Shown: positions 34,106 through 46,469 of the stretch, one piece after another
Numbering within the stretch: the stretch's first letter is position 1
Layout of the letters: each line of letters starts with the position of its first letter
Origin: Alnus glutinosa
Taxonomy: Eukaryota > Streptophyta > Magnoliopsida > Fagales > Betulaceae
DNA length: 64,000 nt
Reading direction: 5' to 3'
Assembly (NCBI RefSeq): GCF_958979055.1
Contig: NC_084891.1
Coordinates: forward strand, 20,524,001 to 20,588,000
The notes under the pieces: generated by a model
What the model was told of the DNA's origin: nothing
Databases searched by the model: none
The model's input: the letters and a program-made list of their open reading frames with translations, nothing else
Position numbers and translations under genes: made by a program

Positions 34106-34580
34106 GGAGGAGCGTGGCAATCACTTTTTGGACATGTTTGTCCTTCTTCGCTCTAGCTTATCGGTTTGAGAGGCATCTGCATGAGATGGGCGTTTTCGTA
34201 AATATGGAAGTTGGATACTATTTAAGACTTTACGTAGAAGGAAAGATAGTGTACAGTGGTGGACATTGGGCGATGATAGTGGCCTCTCAGTAATCGAGAA
34301 TAACGTTAGGTGGTGGGCACAGGAAAGAATGAAAGAAAATCACGAGAATCCCGACAGAGACAACAAAAAAAGCATATTATTTATTTATTTTGTGATTTTT
34401 TTTTTTTTTAATCTTTTTGTTAATTTATTTCTACCTTATCAAGTAGTTGGAAGATCAAAATATTTAATATCTACTCTACCATTAAAAAACAAAAATCATA
34501 CGTTGTTATCTCCACCTTCTACTTCTTGAATATATATATATGACAAAAGTTTCAATTGGAGGGTATCTTTTGCTTGCTAT
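34106..34580. other. 3' flank of the 33308 gene
   Basis: Short open frames overlap the 3' end but are shadows. The sequence becomes T-rich after 34385 and contains AATATA- and AATAA-like words that could serve as polyadenylation signals; none can be chosen with confidence. Confidence 0.4.
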
Positions 34581-34771
34581 TTTGTTTTAGAGTAATGGTT
34601 CATTGCCACCTTTTGATACAATTTTTTACCACTTTTCCTATGTGACAAGGTGGTCCACCACCTGATTTTATTTTTAAAATTCAAAAAGTAGTAGAGGACC
34701 ACCTTGCCACATAGAAAAGGTGGTGAAAAGTTGTATCAAAAGGTGGCAATGAATCATTCCTCTTTGTTTTA
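34581..34771. mobile_element. Mutator-like MITE with exact 9-bp target duplication
   Basis: The element spans 34590-34762 (173 bp), with ends GAGTAATGGTTCATTGCCAC and the near complement GTGGCAATGAATCATTCCTC. It is flanked by TTTGTTTTA at 34581-34589 and 34763-34771. Almost the whole element is self-complementary (CACCTTTTGATACAA, GTGGTCC). A 9-bp duplication with long inverted ends is the Mutator-like pattern. It lies 0.5 kb downstream of the 33308 gene. Confidence 0.9.
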
Positions 34772-35889
34772 TTATATGTTCATTCCAATCATTTTTCTTT
34801 TGTGATGTAATTAATGACAATGACGTAATTCGAATGTTACTTGAGCAAAAAGCAAAAGGCAAAAAACAAAAAAAAAACATATAAATCTTGCTAGAGATCG
34901 AATTAATGTTTTCTTAACCATGAGGAGTGGATACTGTGACAACTATATATATATCTTTAAGCAAGTAGATTTTTGAATCCAAGGTTTTCTGTTTTCTTTT
35001 TCTTTTTTAAACGAGTAGTTCAAATTCAAATTGCAAATCAAGTTGGATTGCACGGAGAGTCATTTGCCCTAACAAATAGTTAGGTAGACTGTTCGAAACT
35101 TGTTAAAGCAGTCTTCCTTATTGTTTAAATTGCTAACAATCTAAACAATAAATTACTGAAGATCTCAATCTATACCTGATTTATACGTTTATTTTTTTAA
35201 CTAAAAAGCACGAGTTCCTATTGTAACGATCGACCAGCTACAAATAAATGAGATGCTTGATAAATTACATTGATCGGCAACGTGTCCGATGACCGACATT
35301 GTAAATGACATTCTATTTGAGAAGAAAGATATGTCATGTTTCGATCATCAGCAAGAAAACGATTTTTTAACTAAAAGTAGGTATAAATTGTATTTTTCTA
35401 ATAAATGATAGATATTTCTCAATTTTTCATCATATTATATTTTAATTTTTATGATAATTCGTGTTTAGGATGAAAAAATATTATGATTGCGATGATATTT
35501 TGAGGCAATAATAGCAAGGTTTGATCAATATTTCACCTTTATGTTTGGTTGGGTTTTAGATAATTAATGAATATTGTTTCATCTCTTTTGGCGGCCATTA
35601 TAGAGACTTATGATCTATAATTATTTGATGTCTATGGGACACATATTTGGGAATTAATAAGCTGTCGAAAGTTTGTACATGCCTTTAAAGAACAGAAAGA
35701 GACAGAATTGATCAGAAAGACAGGAAAGGGAAAAGAAAAAGAAAAAGAAAAAGGTCTAAGGGGGAGAAGAGTGAAGACTATGCTATGACTCTGATCATTT
35801 GCTCGTCTTTCATGGTTGAACTTGATGAGTAATGGGCAGGCTACTTGTTTCCAATCCTTCACTCAATTTCAATGATAATGAGGGTGGCC

Positions 35890-36085
35890 GATGAGATATG
35901 CTAGATGAACTTTCACCTTTACGCTTTTAAGTGTATATTTTTTACGCAACGGTGAAAATATCATCGTTGAATTCAAAATCTAATATTATAGTAATTCATT
36001 CAAAATCTAATTGTAATTTTCAATGCTACACCAGAAAATACGCATTTAAAAGTGTAGAGTTGAAAATAAACGTAGCATTTCTTGT
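35890..36085. mobile_element. MITE-like foldback, related in style to the GAGTAATG family
   Basis: CACCTTTACGCTTTTAAGTG on the left faces CATTTAAAAGTGTAGAGTTG on the right, and an ATTCAAAATCTAAT motif occurs twice in the middle. The right end AACGTAGCATTTCTT resembles the ends of the elements at 34590 and 63740. No target duplication was identified. Confidence 0.5.
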
Positions 36086-36529
36086 AGTCAATAGTACTAT
36101 TTGTCTTGTCTCGTGAGTGTAGAGCGGCTCTCTTTTTGAGAAAAATTGTATTTTATTAATAATCATAAAACTATAGCTTCTTTTTTTTTTTAACAAAACA
36201 ATGTCATAGATAAAATATGTAAGATCACATAATTTAGGAGAAAGATGAGAATGAGATGGTTCGGCCTATATGACCCTACATCCACATGTCAAAACTTTTT
36301 ATTGGTTATATCTTTCTTTGATTATTTTGATTATATACAAGACTCTATTTATAGAGAAAGATATTTAACATTACACGTTTTTTTTACTTTTACATCAACA
36401 ACAATAATTTAATTTACACAAATCAACTATCGTGTAACTCTTGAGTTTTTTTTTTAATTCTTATTTCTTGAGTTCTTATAACTCTTTTCTCAATAAATAT
36501 ACTGCAATCCTTATATTTACCGGCTCGTA

Positions 36530-36890
36530 TTCAAAGATAAGGAATCTCTTTGATCCAAATTTCATCCCTAACTTGTTTGACCGATGCTTTGGCTAAACCA
36601 TGTGCAACAAAGTTTGCTTCGTTTTTAGTATGATTTCATGGCCTTCAAAACATTTACTACTTGGACCGCGTCACTCTCCGTAATGATACTTCATAACCCA
36701 AAGTCTCGACTAAATTCCGCTGCATACAGCGCGGCCAACGCCACCAATGCTATTGGTTCTAGAATTGCCAATTTGATCATACTTTTTGCTGCAAATATAC
36801 GTAGCTCGTGGTCCCGCACAATAACTCCTTACGCCAATTTGCCCGTTTCCTGAATCTAACGCCACATCCTGGCCAGTTCACTTTTTTTTT
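36530..36890 (-). pseudogene. RNase H-like domain remnant of a retroelement
   Basis: On the minus strand, pieces in different frames read VIVRDHELRIFAAKSM, LAILEPIALVALAALYAAEF and ESDAVQVVNVLKAM. They are followed by NEANFVAHGLAKASVKQVRD and a short tail ending in TGA near 36530. This order (AAK, E in the second helix, then the ESDA and N-xx-AHxLA blocks) is the RVT_3/RNase H-like domain found at the C-terminus of plant non-LTR elements and domesticated copies. Stops and frameshifts break it. No reverse transcriptase part was seen next to it. Confidence 0.7.
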
Positions 36891-36899
36891 TTTAAATTC

Positions 36900-37106
36900 T
36901 AATGGATGACCTTCACCGTCTTTGTAGAGTGGGTGACATGATTATATATATGTAATAAATAAATAGTACTAGCTACATCATATTCATGCACATTTACAAT
37001 TTTTATTATTTCCCCAAAATAACTTCTTGATCGAGCATGCCAAAAGCCAAATTATGATAGTCTTGGTCCTGTTTTGACTACATTTTTATTATTATTATTA
37101 TTATTA

Positions 37107-37146
<40 letters not shown>

Positions 37147-38022
37147 AATTAGTCTCACTTACTCAATGCCGAAGCAATAAATCGTGGCGTACGATACGAA
37201 GAATTAACACTGCCCTCCCTGATATTATTGTGTTTAATAATTATACCAATATTAATTATTCTGTCAACAATGATAATGCCGGCAATATTGTATTTGAAGG
37301 AATTTTAGCTGATTATTGTGTATGTGAAAATATGACTTTTCTTTTTTCTTTTTCTTTTTTTCCTCCAACCCACTCATCCATCAACAATTTTCTAATTAAT
37401 TGGCATTAATGCTTAGTCTTTTTTTTCTTTTTTTTTTTTTCTTAATTCTAATCCAAATATTTGTAACTTTTATTTCCTAAAGGACGGGGAATTGTGTAAT
37501 GGTAAACCCCTGACATTACAGATTAAGATTCTCTGCAATTTTAAAGAAATTTGAAATTATCAAATTATGTGAATTTAAGCATTTTTTACATCGAATGACG
37601 TGAAAAATGCTACATATTAAAGATATAACATATTATCGAGGCAAAAAAAAAAAAAAAAATGCAAAAGGCTTTTTCTTCACTTTAAAGATATGCCTTCTTT
37701 TTATTATTATTAAACCAAAAGACAATTTTTTGCTCAAAATTTTTATACGACATAAAATGTAAGAACCTGATAAAAATATATTCAATTCTCATTATTAACA
37801 TGTTACATTTTTAATATGTAGCATTTTTCATGTCGTGCAATACATGCATAAAACGATCTAATTCCACATAATTTGAGAATCTCAAATTTATTTGAAATTT
37901 TAGGGTCGGAATCCTAATCCTAAAATTACAATTGCAAACATTAGTGCTAATACTCTAATAAATGGCGTTTAACAAGGTCACCAATTGTAAGCTAATTATA
38001 CATTTTTATAACTACCTAAAGG
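36900..38022. other. Intergenic; homopolymers, no gene
   Basis: Contains a (TTA)n tract then a ~33-base A run at 37085-37140, and other T/A runs near 37415-37440 and 37641-37657. Around 37560-37640 and 37745-37870 are inverted related stretches (TTACATCGAATGACGTGAAAA against TTTTCATGTCGTGCAAT) suggesting another decayed foldback. No coding sequence is supported. Confidence 0.4.
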
Positions 38023-38027
38023 TATAT

Positions 38028-38433
38028 TGACGCAGGATGAGAAAAGAATAAATATGTCATTTAGTTTTAATTAAATTATTAGTTTTTGTTTGTAATTCAA
38101 TAATGGGTTTGGCCCACAGTTAGTCATGTTAATTTAAATTATTTGCTATTTTATAAGTGGGCTTGACCCTTGGCCCAAAGTTAGTCACATTAGAATTAAA
38201 GTTAGAATGTCTATTTAAGCATAATGTTCTCTTGTAATATGACAGATTATGATGGAATAAAAAATATATTGTTTCTTTGAGGTGTGAGGCCTATGTTCTT
38301 TTTTGGTGGTAAGATGCTATCAATGCCAGTGAGACGCTGGTTTGTTCTTCCTATTGTTAATTTGTTGAGACTCTAGGTTAGCAAAAGGTTTATCTCTTTA
38401 ATTTTTTGTTTGTTTTAAATTCCTGCTGCGTCA
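38028..38433 (+). repeat. 5' LTR of the non-autonomous element
   Basis: Bounded by TG and CA. CTCTTGTAATATGACAG and GGAATAAAAAATATATTG lie in its middle, where transcription start and polyadenylation are usual. The ends TGACGCAG and CTGCTGCGTCA form a short inverted repeat. Confidence 0.9.
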
Positions 38434-38802
38434 ATTTTGGTATCAGAGCACAAGAATCAATTGTTTTCTCAAACAATTGACGATCTGCCAAAAAAAAAAA
38501 TTAATAAATCCCGTCGAGATGTCCTTAGTCTGCGCTGCCCACATGAAGATTCAAGAAAGTTCTATTTTGTTTGGCTTATGGAAAAAGGAAAAAGACGAGC
38601 TTTATTATGTTTGGTTCAAAAAGAGAAGAAAATAGAGCTTGTTTCCTATGTCTAGGTCAAAAAAAGAAAAAGAAGAGAGAGGAAAAAAAAAAAAAGGAGA
38701 AAAAAAAAGAAAAGAGGAAAAAAAAAAATAAATAAATATATATATGTTATCGTATGATTTGCTAACTTTCTTAGTTTTTTTTGTGTCTTGCAATTGGGCC
38801 TT

Positions 38803-39142
38803 ATGAGTACACAAAGTAGCCGAGTATAAAGAGTAGTAGATCTGAAGCATGACAGCGTACAATGTTGAGATTCTGTTGTGGTCACAATAGAAAAATCGTG
38901 AGATTCGATTTATCTATTGTGTTCGTAAGTCTTCTTTGGTTTGAAAATCTCCCGCTCGTATTTCATTTTCCTATGAGTACGCGAAGTCCCCGAGTATCAA
39001 GAGTAGTAGATCTAAAGCATGACAGCCTACAATGGTGAGATTCTATTGTTGTCACAATAGAAATATCGTGAGATTCAATTTATCTATTGTGTTCGTGAGT
39101 CTCCTTTGGTTCGAAAATCTTCAGCTCGTATTTCACTTTCTA
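38803..39142. repeat. 170-bp tandem repeat, two copies, inside the non-autonomous element
   Basis: ATGAGTAC..AAGT..CCGAGTAT...GAGTAGTAGATCT begins at 38803 and again at 38973; each copy runs to GCTCGTATTTCA followed by a short C/T stretch. They differ by roughly one base in ten. No open frame spans them. They may be a retained packaging or 3' noncoding segment. Confidence 0.85.
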
Positions 39143-39178
39143 AACTCGAGGACGAGTTCTTTTCGAAGAAAGGGAGAA

Positions 39179-39583
39179 TGACGCAGGACGATAAAAGAAT
39201 AAATATGTCATTTAGTTTTAATTAAATTATTAGTTTTTGTTTGTAATTCAATAATGGGCTTGGCCCACAGTTAGTCATGTTAATTTAAATTATTTGCCAT
39301 TTTATAAGTGGGCTTGACCCTTGGCCCAAAATCAGTCACATTAGGATTAGGGTTAAAGTATCTATTTAAGCATAATGTTCTCTTGTAATATGACAGATTA
39401 TAATGGAATAAAAAATATATTGTTTCTTCGAGTTGTGAGGCCTATGTTCTTTTGGTGGTGAGATGCTACCAATGCCAGTGAGACGCTGGTTTGTTCTTTC
39501 CTATTGTTAATTTGGTGAGACTCCAAGTTAGCAAAAGGTTTATCTCTTTAATTTTCTGTTTGTTTTAAATTCCTGCTGCGTCA
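39179..39583 (+). repeat. 3' LTR of the non-autonomous element
   Basis: Near-identical copy of 38028-38433, with scattered substitutions (for example GATTAGGGTTAAAGT for GAATTAAAGTTAGAAT) and small indels. Its similarity to the partner suggests a fairly recent insertion. Confidence 0.9.
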
Positions 39584-39777
39584 TATATATATATATATAT
39601 GAAACTCCAACTAGAGCTCTAAGCATAAACATCAACCCATTAATTGATAACTATGTACATCTTACATGCAATATTAGCATCTGATACCAAAACTCAACAA
39701 GTTATAATTATACATCAAGGCATCTATGTCACGTCATGGTATTATTTTCAATGGGACTCCAAAATTGTTATATCCAA

Positions 39778-39940
39778 AACACTCTAAGGACAGGGGAGAT
39801 GATTGGGTACAATCCTTTTGTACAACTTTAGTACAACCCCAACTCACAATGAGGTGGAGCCCGGCCCCACCTCATTGTGAGTGGGGGTTTGTATCAAAGT
39901 TGTGATGGGATTGTATATTTATCATTTCCCTAAGGACAGA
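39778..39940. repeat. Short foldback element
   Basis: GTACAACCCCAACTCACAAT then GAGGTGGAGCC pairs with GGCCCCACCTC then ATTGTGAGTGGGGG, giving a long hairpin. Outer TGATTGGGTACAATCC pairs loosely with GGGATTGTATATTTATCA. CTAAGGACAG occurs on both sides (39782-39791 and 39931-39940) and may be the target duplication. It was probably a MITE. Confidence 0.65.
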
Positions 39941-40389
39941 GGCTACTACCTTTTTTTTTTGTCTATTCTCCTTTGCATTTGTAAACTTTGTAAAATATTG
40001 CTTTCCACGTGAAATTATGAGTCCAAGGTTCTGTAAGTGAACAATTAATCGAAAGTGTATATGATGTGAGCTCTCTTTTATTCTGATAAAAATTTCTCTT
40101 GTTTAAAATAAAAAAAACTCTAAGTTCATCACAAACAGATGCAAGAAAATCTTTCTAAATAAAAATAGTTATATGTAGTTGAAATCAAATGAAATTATGT
40201 TCTTAAAACATAACGAGAGGGAGAGAGTTTTATTCTTAAACTGAAAACTATTCTATAAATTATTATCTTTTTTGAGTTGCTTTGCATAATAAATTCTGAA
40301 AGTATTCTAATATAAAATACTTATATTTTTAAATTCTTGTGTGCATTGAAATACTAAAAATGTTTCTAACTTAAAATTCTCTCTTTCCA

Positions 40390-41165
40390 ATGACCATGAC
40401 TATGCTGACGCCATGATGGCACTACACTAACCGAAAGAAAACATCTCATTCACCAAACCTGACAATATTGACACCTAAGGATGGCATGAAACTGAACTTG
40501 GAGGGGGATTCTTATTCAACCCCGACTATGCTGCCGTCAAGGGTAGCACACGACCATGACTATGCTGACACCATGGATGACATGCAAATCTAACCATGTT
40601 AACCATCGTCAAGGTGCATGGCACACAACTAATGAATATGTTAACCCCATAGGTCGCACATACAAGGATGAATTCTCTTTTCATGGCTACTCGCCTACTC
40701 CCTTTCATATCATGGTACTAGACTTTTATAGCACTAAATCTTCTCCTAAGAAATCTTCTTAAACTTTTCATAGGACTCTTCCTCTTTGAACAATCATAAA
40801 GTTCTACTAAAAATTAATGACACGTATGGATAAATTTACATACGACATAAGTATATATTAAACTAAACTGGGGAAAAGCTTTCTTGCTCGACTCGTAACT
40901 ACGTTGACGCGACAAGTGCCCCACAACAACAATTATGCTGACGTCATAGGTGGCACACGACCATAACTATGCTGATGCTAATGGTGACAGCAATCATGAC
41001 TATACTGATATCATAAGTGGCGCACCCAATAAATGAAATCTTATTTTGTATAGTCTTTTACTTAAAACCTTTTCTAATAAAAGTATATACTTACTAAACC
41101 AAACTGGGGAGACACTTCCTTACCCAACCCATAACTATGTTGACGTTATGGGTGGCACACCCAAC
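40390..41165. repeat. Field of ~10 degenerate TATGCTGACGTCAT-type repeats
   Basis: Copies resembling GACCATGACTATGCTGACGC.CATGGTGGCACAC occur near 40391, 40516, 40551, 40625, 40892, 40926, 40957, 40991 and 41128, separated by 10-250 bases. The core often includes TGACGTCA-like palindromes. Spacing is irregular, so this is not a simple tandem array. Translated frames are short and inconsistent, and I see no gene. Confidence 0.6.
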
Positions 41166-43919
41166 TGACCCAAGGAAATCTCATTATTTTTAGTCTATTA
41201 CTATTAAAAAAATTCATAAAAACTTTTCTGAATAAAGTTCTCATAAAAACTTATTTGAGTAATCTCCTCGTAAAGGCCTTTCTAAAAATCATGAAATTTT
41301 GCTAAATAGTTCATGCCATGAAAATACTACTTAAAATCGAGCTCATACCACATTGAAATCATGATACAATTTCCTTTGCTGGAAATTGCAACTGAAAACC
41401 TAATTTTTAAAATAATATCTCATTTATTTCATAAGAAATCTACTTACATAAATCATGTATTATAACTTTAACCACTTTTGACAGAAGTTTACTCACATAA
41501 ATCATGTATTAAAAACTTTTAACTAAATAACAAATAGTTTACTTGGGTCTGCTTAAAATCCCTTGTTTCGAAATTCCTTCATCGTTTCGTTTTTTCATAT
41601 GCAAATCTACAATGCTATTAATTGTGATTAATCATTAAACCATAAACCATAAGTTCTTCATTACATCTAACCCTCTTCAAATCCCTTTGTGAAGACCATT
41701 CCTCATTAAACCCTCAAACCTTCCATCTTCTTGGAAAAATGTCTTCTTTTTCCTTCCCTGACAGGTTTGTTCGAATGAACAACAAACGAATGTTAACAAA
41801 CATCTCTGTTCTAGGTTCATTTGAACGAACTCTATCCTAGTTCAAAAGAAATCGCACTGCCTCACTCTTTCATCACCTTTCTCCTCAACATAACCAACCC
41901 AACCCCACAATACCCTACAACACTATTCTCAACTCCCATGAACACTTTTTTTTTTTTTTTTTTTTCACAGTATAACCACAATATTCATAATAACTAAATA
42001 CAATACCAAAACTCTAATAGAAATGCTAGTCACACTCCCAAATGCACTCGCTGTCGTGACACTAAAAATCACCATTAAATTTTAGATAGATCATTATTGA
42101 ATTTTGAATCCAATGGTAATTTTCATTGCCACATCAGAGAATATACACTTCAAATTGTGGGAGTGGAGATGTGTGCATCATTTCTCAAACCCTAAAACAC
42201 AACCACTATATCATCACACTAGAAAAAACCACAAACTTCAATACACTCCAAAACTCACCATCAACTTCACTACAGCACCATTAAATTCTCCATTTCATCA
42301 ACACAACATCAGAACGCCAGACTCAACACCCATATTTCATTAAAAATCAAAACTATAAACACACCAACAATTCATTACCCTCTTAACCTCATAAGAAACA
42401 AACTATAACATACAAAACCAAACGTGGTGACCAAGGTTTTTACCTTTTAGAGTCCCTCTTCAAAGTACTCCCTTCAAGCCTCTCTCTCTCTCTTACAAAC
42501 GACGGAGCGAAGGAAAAATATAATTAATTTTTCCTTCACCTGAATTTTTTAAACGGCTGATGCACGTTTAAAAAATCAACTTTGTTGGAACAAAATGTGG
42601 CAGCCAACATTAAATAAACATTGAATCTCACCCATGTGTCAAACCCAGCTCCTTTGAACGTTCTGCACTTCATTCGAACGTAACTAACAGATTCAATTTT
42701 AGCCATCCGATCTCACCTACCCACTTGCATATCTTAGCCACATGGAAATGCCATCTCGTTCGAATGAAATGTAGCAGATAACATTAAATTGTTGGAAACA
42801 TATATGTGAATCAATCACACAATTTGCAGCAGAAAAACACCAGGTTTTTTATTGCATATACAATATAATTAAACCCCAACTGGTTCGCGGCTTCTTTGGT
42901 TCAACCGTCTATTCGGTGCGATTTTGACAACTATGAGTCTACCTAAAGGCTTAAAACACATAAATGCCGGATTGCTGCCAAAAAAAAAACACAAAAGACA
43001 GGATTCCTAACTTTAATAAACAGCAAAAAGAAAAAGGAAAAGAAAAAAAAATTAAAAGGTTGTAATGCGTTCATTAAAATGCTGTCAGAATTATAAAAAT
43101 AAAGGTGAGAAAGATCAAATGCCTATTATGATCAGATACTTCTCTCATAACCCTGCATCTGCAACATACACACTGACATACATAATATTAGCAGGTGAGC
43201 CCGGCAGTGCTGCGAATTGAGCCCCTTCACATGAGATATGCTTAGACATTATATTGTTTGTAAAAGAAATAAGAGGAGAAAAAACAAAAACAGAAAAATT
43301 TAAACGACTCTAAGCAGTCAAAACCAAACAAATAAAAGGTCAACTAAATCTTAACTTGTTCATCCATAGAACAGCAGAAATCCGGAAAGAATGCTCTGGC
43401 TGGAGGGTAGAAAGCTTCAAAAATCAAAACAAAAAGATTTTCTTTTTCCCCAAAAGCCATCTCTCTGTTGCCAATCACTATAATCTTTCCCTCTCCCTCC
43501 ACCCAAAGCCTAATCTTTCCCTCTCCCTCCACCCAAAGCTTTTTATAAACCACAATCCAAATTCAATTTTAGACTAGCCCTCAACTAGCACAAGGAAATG
43601 CAGTTTCCGTTGAAAGAATGCTTTTCCAGGCGCCACAAAAAAAAAAAGAAAAAGAACGAAACATAAATATCTAGGCAGATAAGATCAGCAATGAAGACAC
43701 TAGAACGGCACTGCAACCCAAAACAAGCACTTGATTCTCAACCTCACAGGCCCAAAAAGCTTCATCAATGCAACTTTTAAAGGCGCACACAACCCATTCT
43801 GTCAATGCAACTTTTAAAGGCATATACAAGCCATGCTGTCAAAACATAAAACCCTCTTTCTAAGGGGAAACATATATAGACAACAGCCGTAATATTTCAC
43901 AAAAACATGGGAAGAATAT

Positions 43920-43960
<41 letters not shown>

Positions 43961-44483
43961 AGAATCGACAATGGTTAAACCCAGTACAGTTTAGGAAAAG
44001 GATAGCAATAGATTGTTTTTGAAGTAATCACCCCAGTTATGACCGACCACCGATAAAGACTGGGAGAGGCCCCCACCCCCAATAAAATATTTGTTATATC
44101 GAAGATCATTGGAAAAGATCATTATCTCAATGTTGAATATTGATAAGGGGAAGGGGTTTAGCTTCATATAACTTAATGTGGAGTTTCTGGATGGTTTGCA
44201 TTTATAGTCAGACCCCAATTACTGGATGGTGACAAGTACCAATAGCTGGTTCAACAGGAAGAAGGCGTTCCAATAGTACTTTCTTTTATCTGTTTTCATG
44301 TTAAATGAGCAAAGTACCCAATGCAAACTTAGTCAGCAACATAAACAACTCAATTTGTCCCAAGATAAGTGGACATTAACACTTCAATTGTGCCCTTGCA
44401 TGCCTAAATTTTAGGATTAATCCATTATAAGCTTATAACCAATTGCATTGGAGAGACCTTTTAGTAGGAAAAACCTAGCCAGA
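41166..44483. other. Intergenic; MITE-like and microsatellite sequence, no gene
   Basis: A MITE-like stretch at 42018-42187 runs from GAAATGCTAGTCACACTCCC to GGGAGTGGAGATGTGTGCAT. TTCGAATGAA/GTTCGAACG words recur at 41765-41850 and 42655-42775. TCTTTCCCTCTCCCTCCACC occurs twice in a ~31-bp tandem duplication at 43481-43541, and GCAACTTTTAAAGGC twice at 43770-43822. A (GA)n run lies at about 43924-43959. No open frame here has a recognisable domain. Confidence 0.45.
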
Positions 44484-45518
44484 GGGGAAAAGTTTTTTTT
44501 TTTTTTTTGTTAAGTAAATTTAGTTTTATTGAAAGCATAAGGCGCCCCTAAATACACTGAAAGTATACATAAGAAAATACCTAACTAAGAATAGAAAAAC
44601 GAACAAGGAAATCAACAAAGCTAATCGACAGTAGGAACAAAAAAGTCATTGTTCAAAGGTACAGCGTATGAAAAAATGAGGCTAAAATATCCTCCATGGA
44701 ACTCTCCAAATCCTCAAAACACCTAAGATTTCTTTCCTTTCAAACACACCACAAAATGCAGATTGGCACCATCTTCTAAATCGTAGCACTCCTCGGCCTT
44801 CCAGAGTTCCACCAACAACCAAACAAGTCGATAACTCTTCTAGGCATGACTCAAGACATACCAAAATGAGTAAAAATGTTATTCCACAGAGCGGAAGCCA
44901 CATCATAGTGAAGAATAAGGTAGTCCACAAATTCCCCATCTCTTTTGCACAAGCAACATCTATCCACAATGATGATATGCCTCTTCCTGAGATTGTCCAC
45001 AGTAAGGATCTTGCCTAGGGCTACCGACCATGCAAAAAAAGCTACCCTCAAAGGAGCCTGAGTCTGCCACACACTCTTCCAAGGGAAGTGTCTACCATCA
45101 GAGCAAGCCAAAGAGCTGAAGAAAGACTTGACCTTGAACAATCCTTGGAAGAAACCCACCAGAGCCTATCTGCACGATCTCTACTCACCATAGCTACGTG
45201 CAACACCTGAAAGAAGGAAGCAAAGACCCCTACTTCCCAATCATGCGCCTCTCTAACAAAGCTCACGTTCCACTGAGTAGAACCGTCCAAAACCTCCATA
45301 TTATCCACAACTGAGGCATCCTTCACCCGAGCAATAAGGAAAAACTTCCTTCAAAACCATATCTCCGCACCATAGATTGTGCCAAAATTTTGTCCTAACC
45401 CCATCCCCCACCTCAAATCTAGCAAAACCAGATAAAGTCTCCCACCCTTTCCTGATGTTCTTCCACAACTCCACTCCAAAGGCACCTACAAGCTCAAGGG
45501 AACCAGCGGGGAAAAGTT
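44484..45518 (-). mobile_element. 5'-truncated LINE (L1-type) with 11-bp target duplication
   Basis: GGGGAAAAGTT flanks the copy at 44484-44494 and 45508-45518. The T run beginning at 44495 is the complement of the poly(A) tail and is preceded, on the element's own strand, by ACTTAAC. The minus strand encodes, with frameshifts, the C-terminal zf-RVT region of a LINE reverse transcriptase: DRLWWVSSKD, FPWKSVWQTQAPLRVAFFAW, ILTVDNLRKR, CCLCKRDGEFVDYLILH, ALWNNIFTHFGMSWVMP. Only about 1 kb of the 3' part is present. The same family is represented at 9919-10122 and 46470-48095. Confidence 0.9.
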
Positions 45519-46469
45519 ATTAGAGGCAACTCAAACCTAGACAAACATGTCTAGGCTTTACCATGTCTCTCCCCCGTCTTTTGCTATCTAGAGGCCAAGC
45601 ATTTGAATCCTACCATAAGTGACATCATCATGTTTCAAAGAGAAACACGTCTGTTTCTTCACTAGTAAATGACTAAAATTATATCCATAGGTGCAGAAAA
45701 CCAACCAACCAATTGACTTTGAAACCTCGAAATCGACCAGGATTGAAAGCAATAGCACAAGTCATTGGCTAGTCCAAATGCACCTGTACTACAATTGAAT
45801 ATCATTTCGTCATTCTTGTCCCCAAATGTCTTCCAAATCCTCGAATGATGGGAAGCTTCTATTCGGTTGTGAAAGCATCATGGACACATATCTTACTAAA
45901 GAAAAACTGGAAGACATTAGGGAAGAAGTTTAGTGAAAAAGTCCAACTCTGCTAATCTAACAGTCTTAGAGGGAACGGGGGAGAATGGGAGGGGTGAAAC
46001 TTGAAAGGTTCTATTGACAAAACTAACAATTTTGCAGAATTTAACAAAAGCTGTCAATTTTATCTCACAATTTACAGAATTCAATAGGACATATTTTTCA
46101 TGCGATACATGTTCCAATACTCAATAGGACTATTGCATATATCCAAATATGCCAATTTCTAATAACAAAATTGCACATGAGGCAAACAAAAAAAAAAACA
46201 CAAAACAAAACAAGAACGTCACTCTAAATTGCATAGAAGATTTTTTTTTTCCACGAAAAATCCAACGGGAAGAAACCACAGGTCCAGCTCAAAACAATAT
46301 CATTTTAAAAGAAACAAGAAAAAGACTAACAGATCTCGCATACAGACTTACTAACCGACTTGATTCATCACAAGATTCATGTTATATACCGTTCACACTT
46401 GTTCACCAATCAGTTCTCCCACATCCTTACTATCTCTCTCTTGTTTTTTCAAATCCTTACTATCTCTTC
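45519..46469. other. Intergenic between two opposed LINE copies
   Basis: No coding sequence recognised. 46425-46472 contains a short local duplication (TCCTTACTATCTCT twice). A-rich runs at 46185-46205 produce spurious open frames. Confidence 0.4.

Larger units (their letters stand above)
38023..39588 (+). mobile_element. Complete non-autonomous LTR retrotransposon (TATAT target duplication)
   Basis: The LTRs 38028-38433 (406 bp) and 39179-39583 (405 bp) both run from TGACGCAGGA to CTGCTGCGTCA and are very similar. TATAT flanks the element at 38023-38027 and 39584-39588. TTTTGGTATCAGAGC, an initiator-tRNA-Met primer-binding site, begins at 38435, and a polypurine tract (GAAGAAAGGGAGAA) precedes the 3' LTR. 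The interior is only 745 bp and has no gag or pol, so it depends on proteins from elsewhere. CTCGAGGACGAGTTCTTTTC just before the polypurine tract resembles the 3' end of Ty3/gypsy chromoviruses. This suggests a gypsy deletion derivative; that is inference. Confidence 0.92.

Noticed and set aside
33358..34293. Overlapping frames around the 33308 gene (74-89 codons)
   Set aside because: They are shadows. The 265-codon frame has the best start context, a TATA box upstream and a conserved-looking block.
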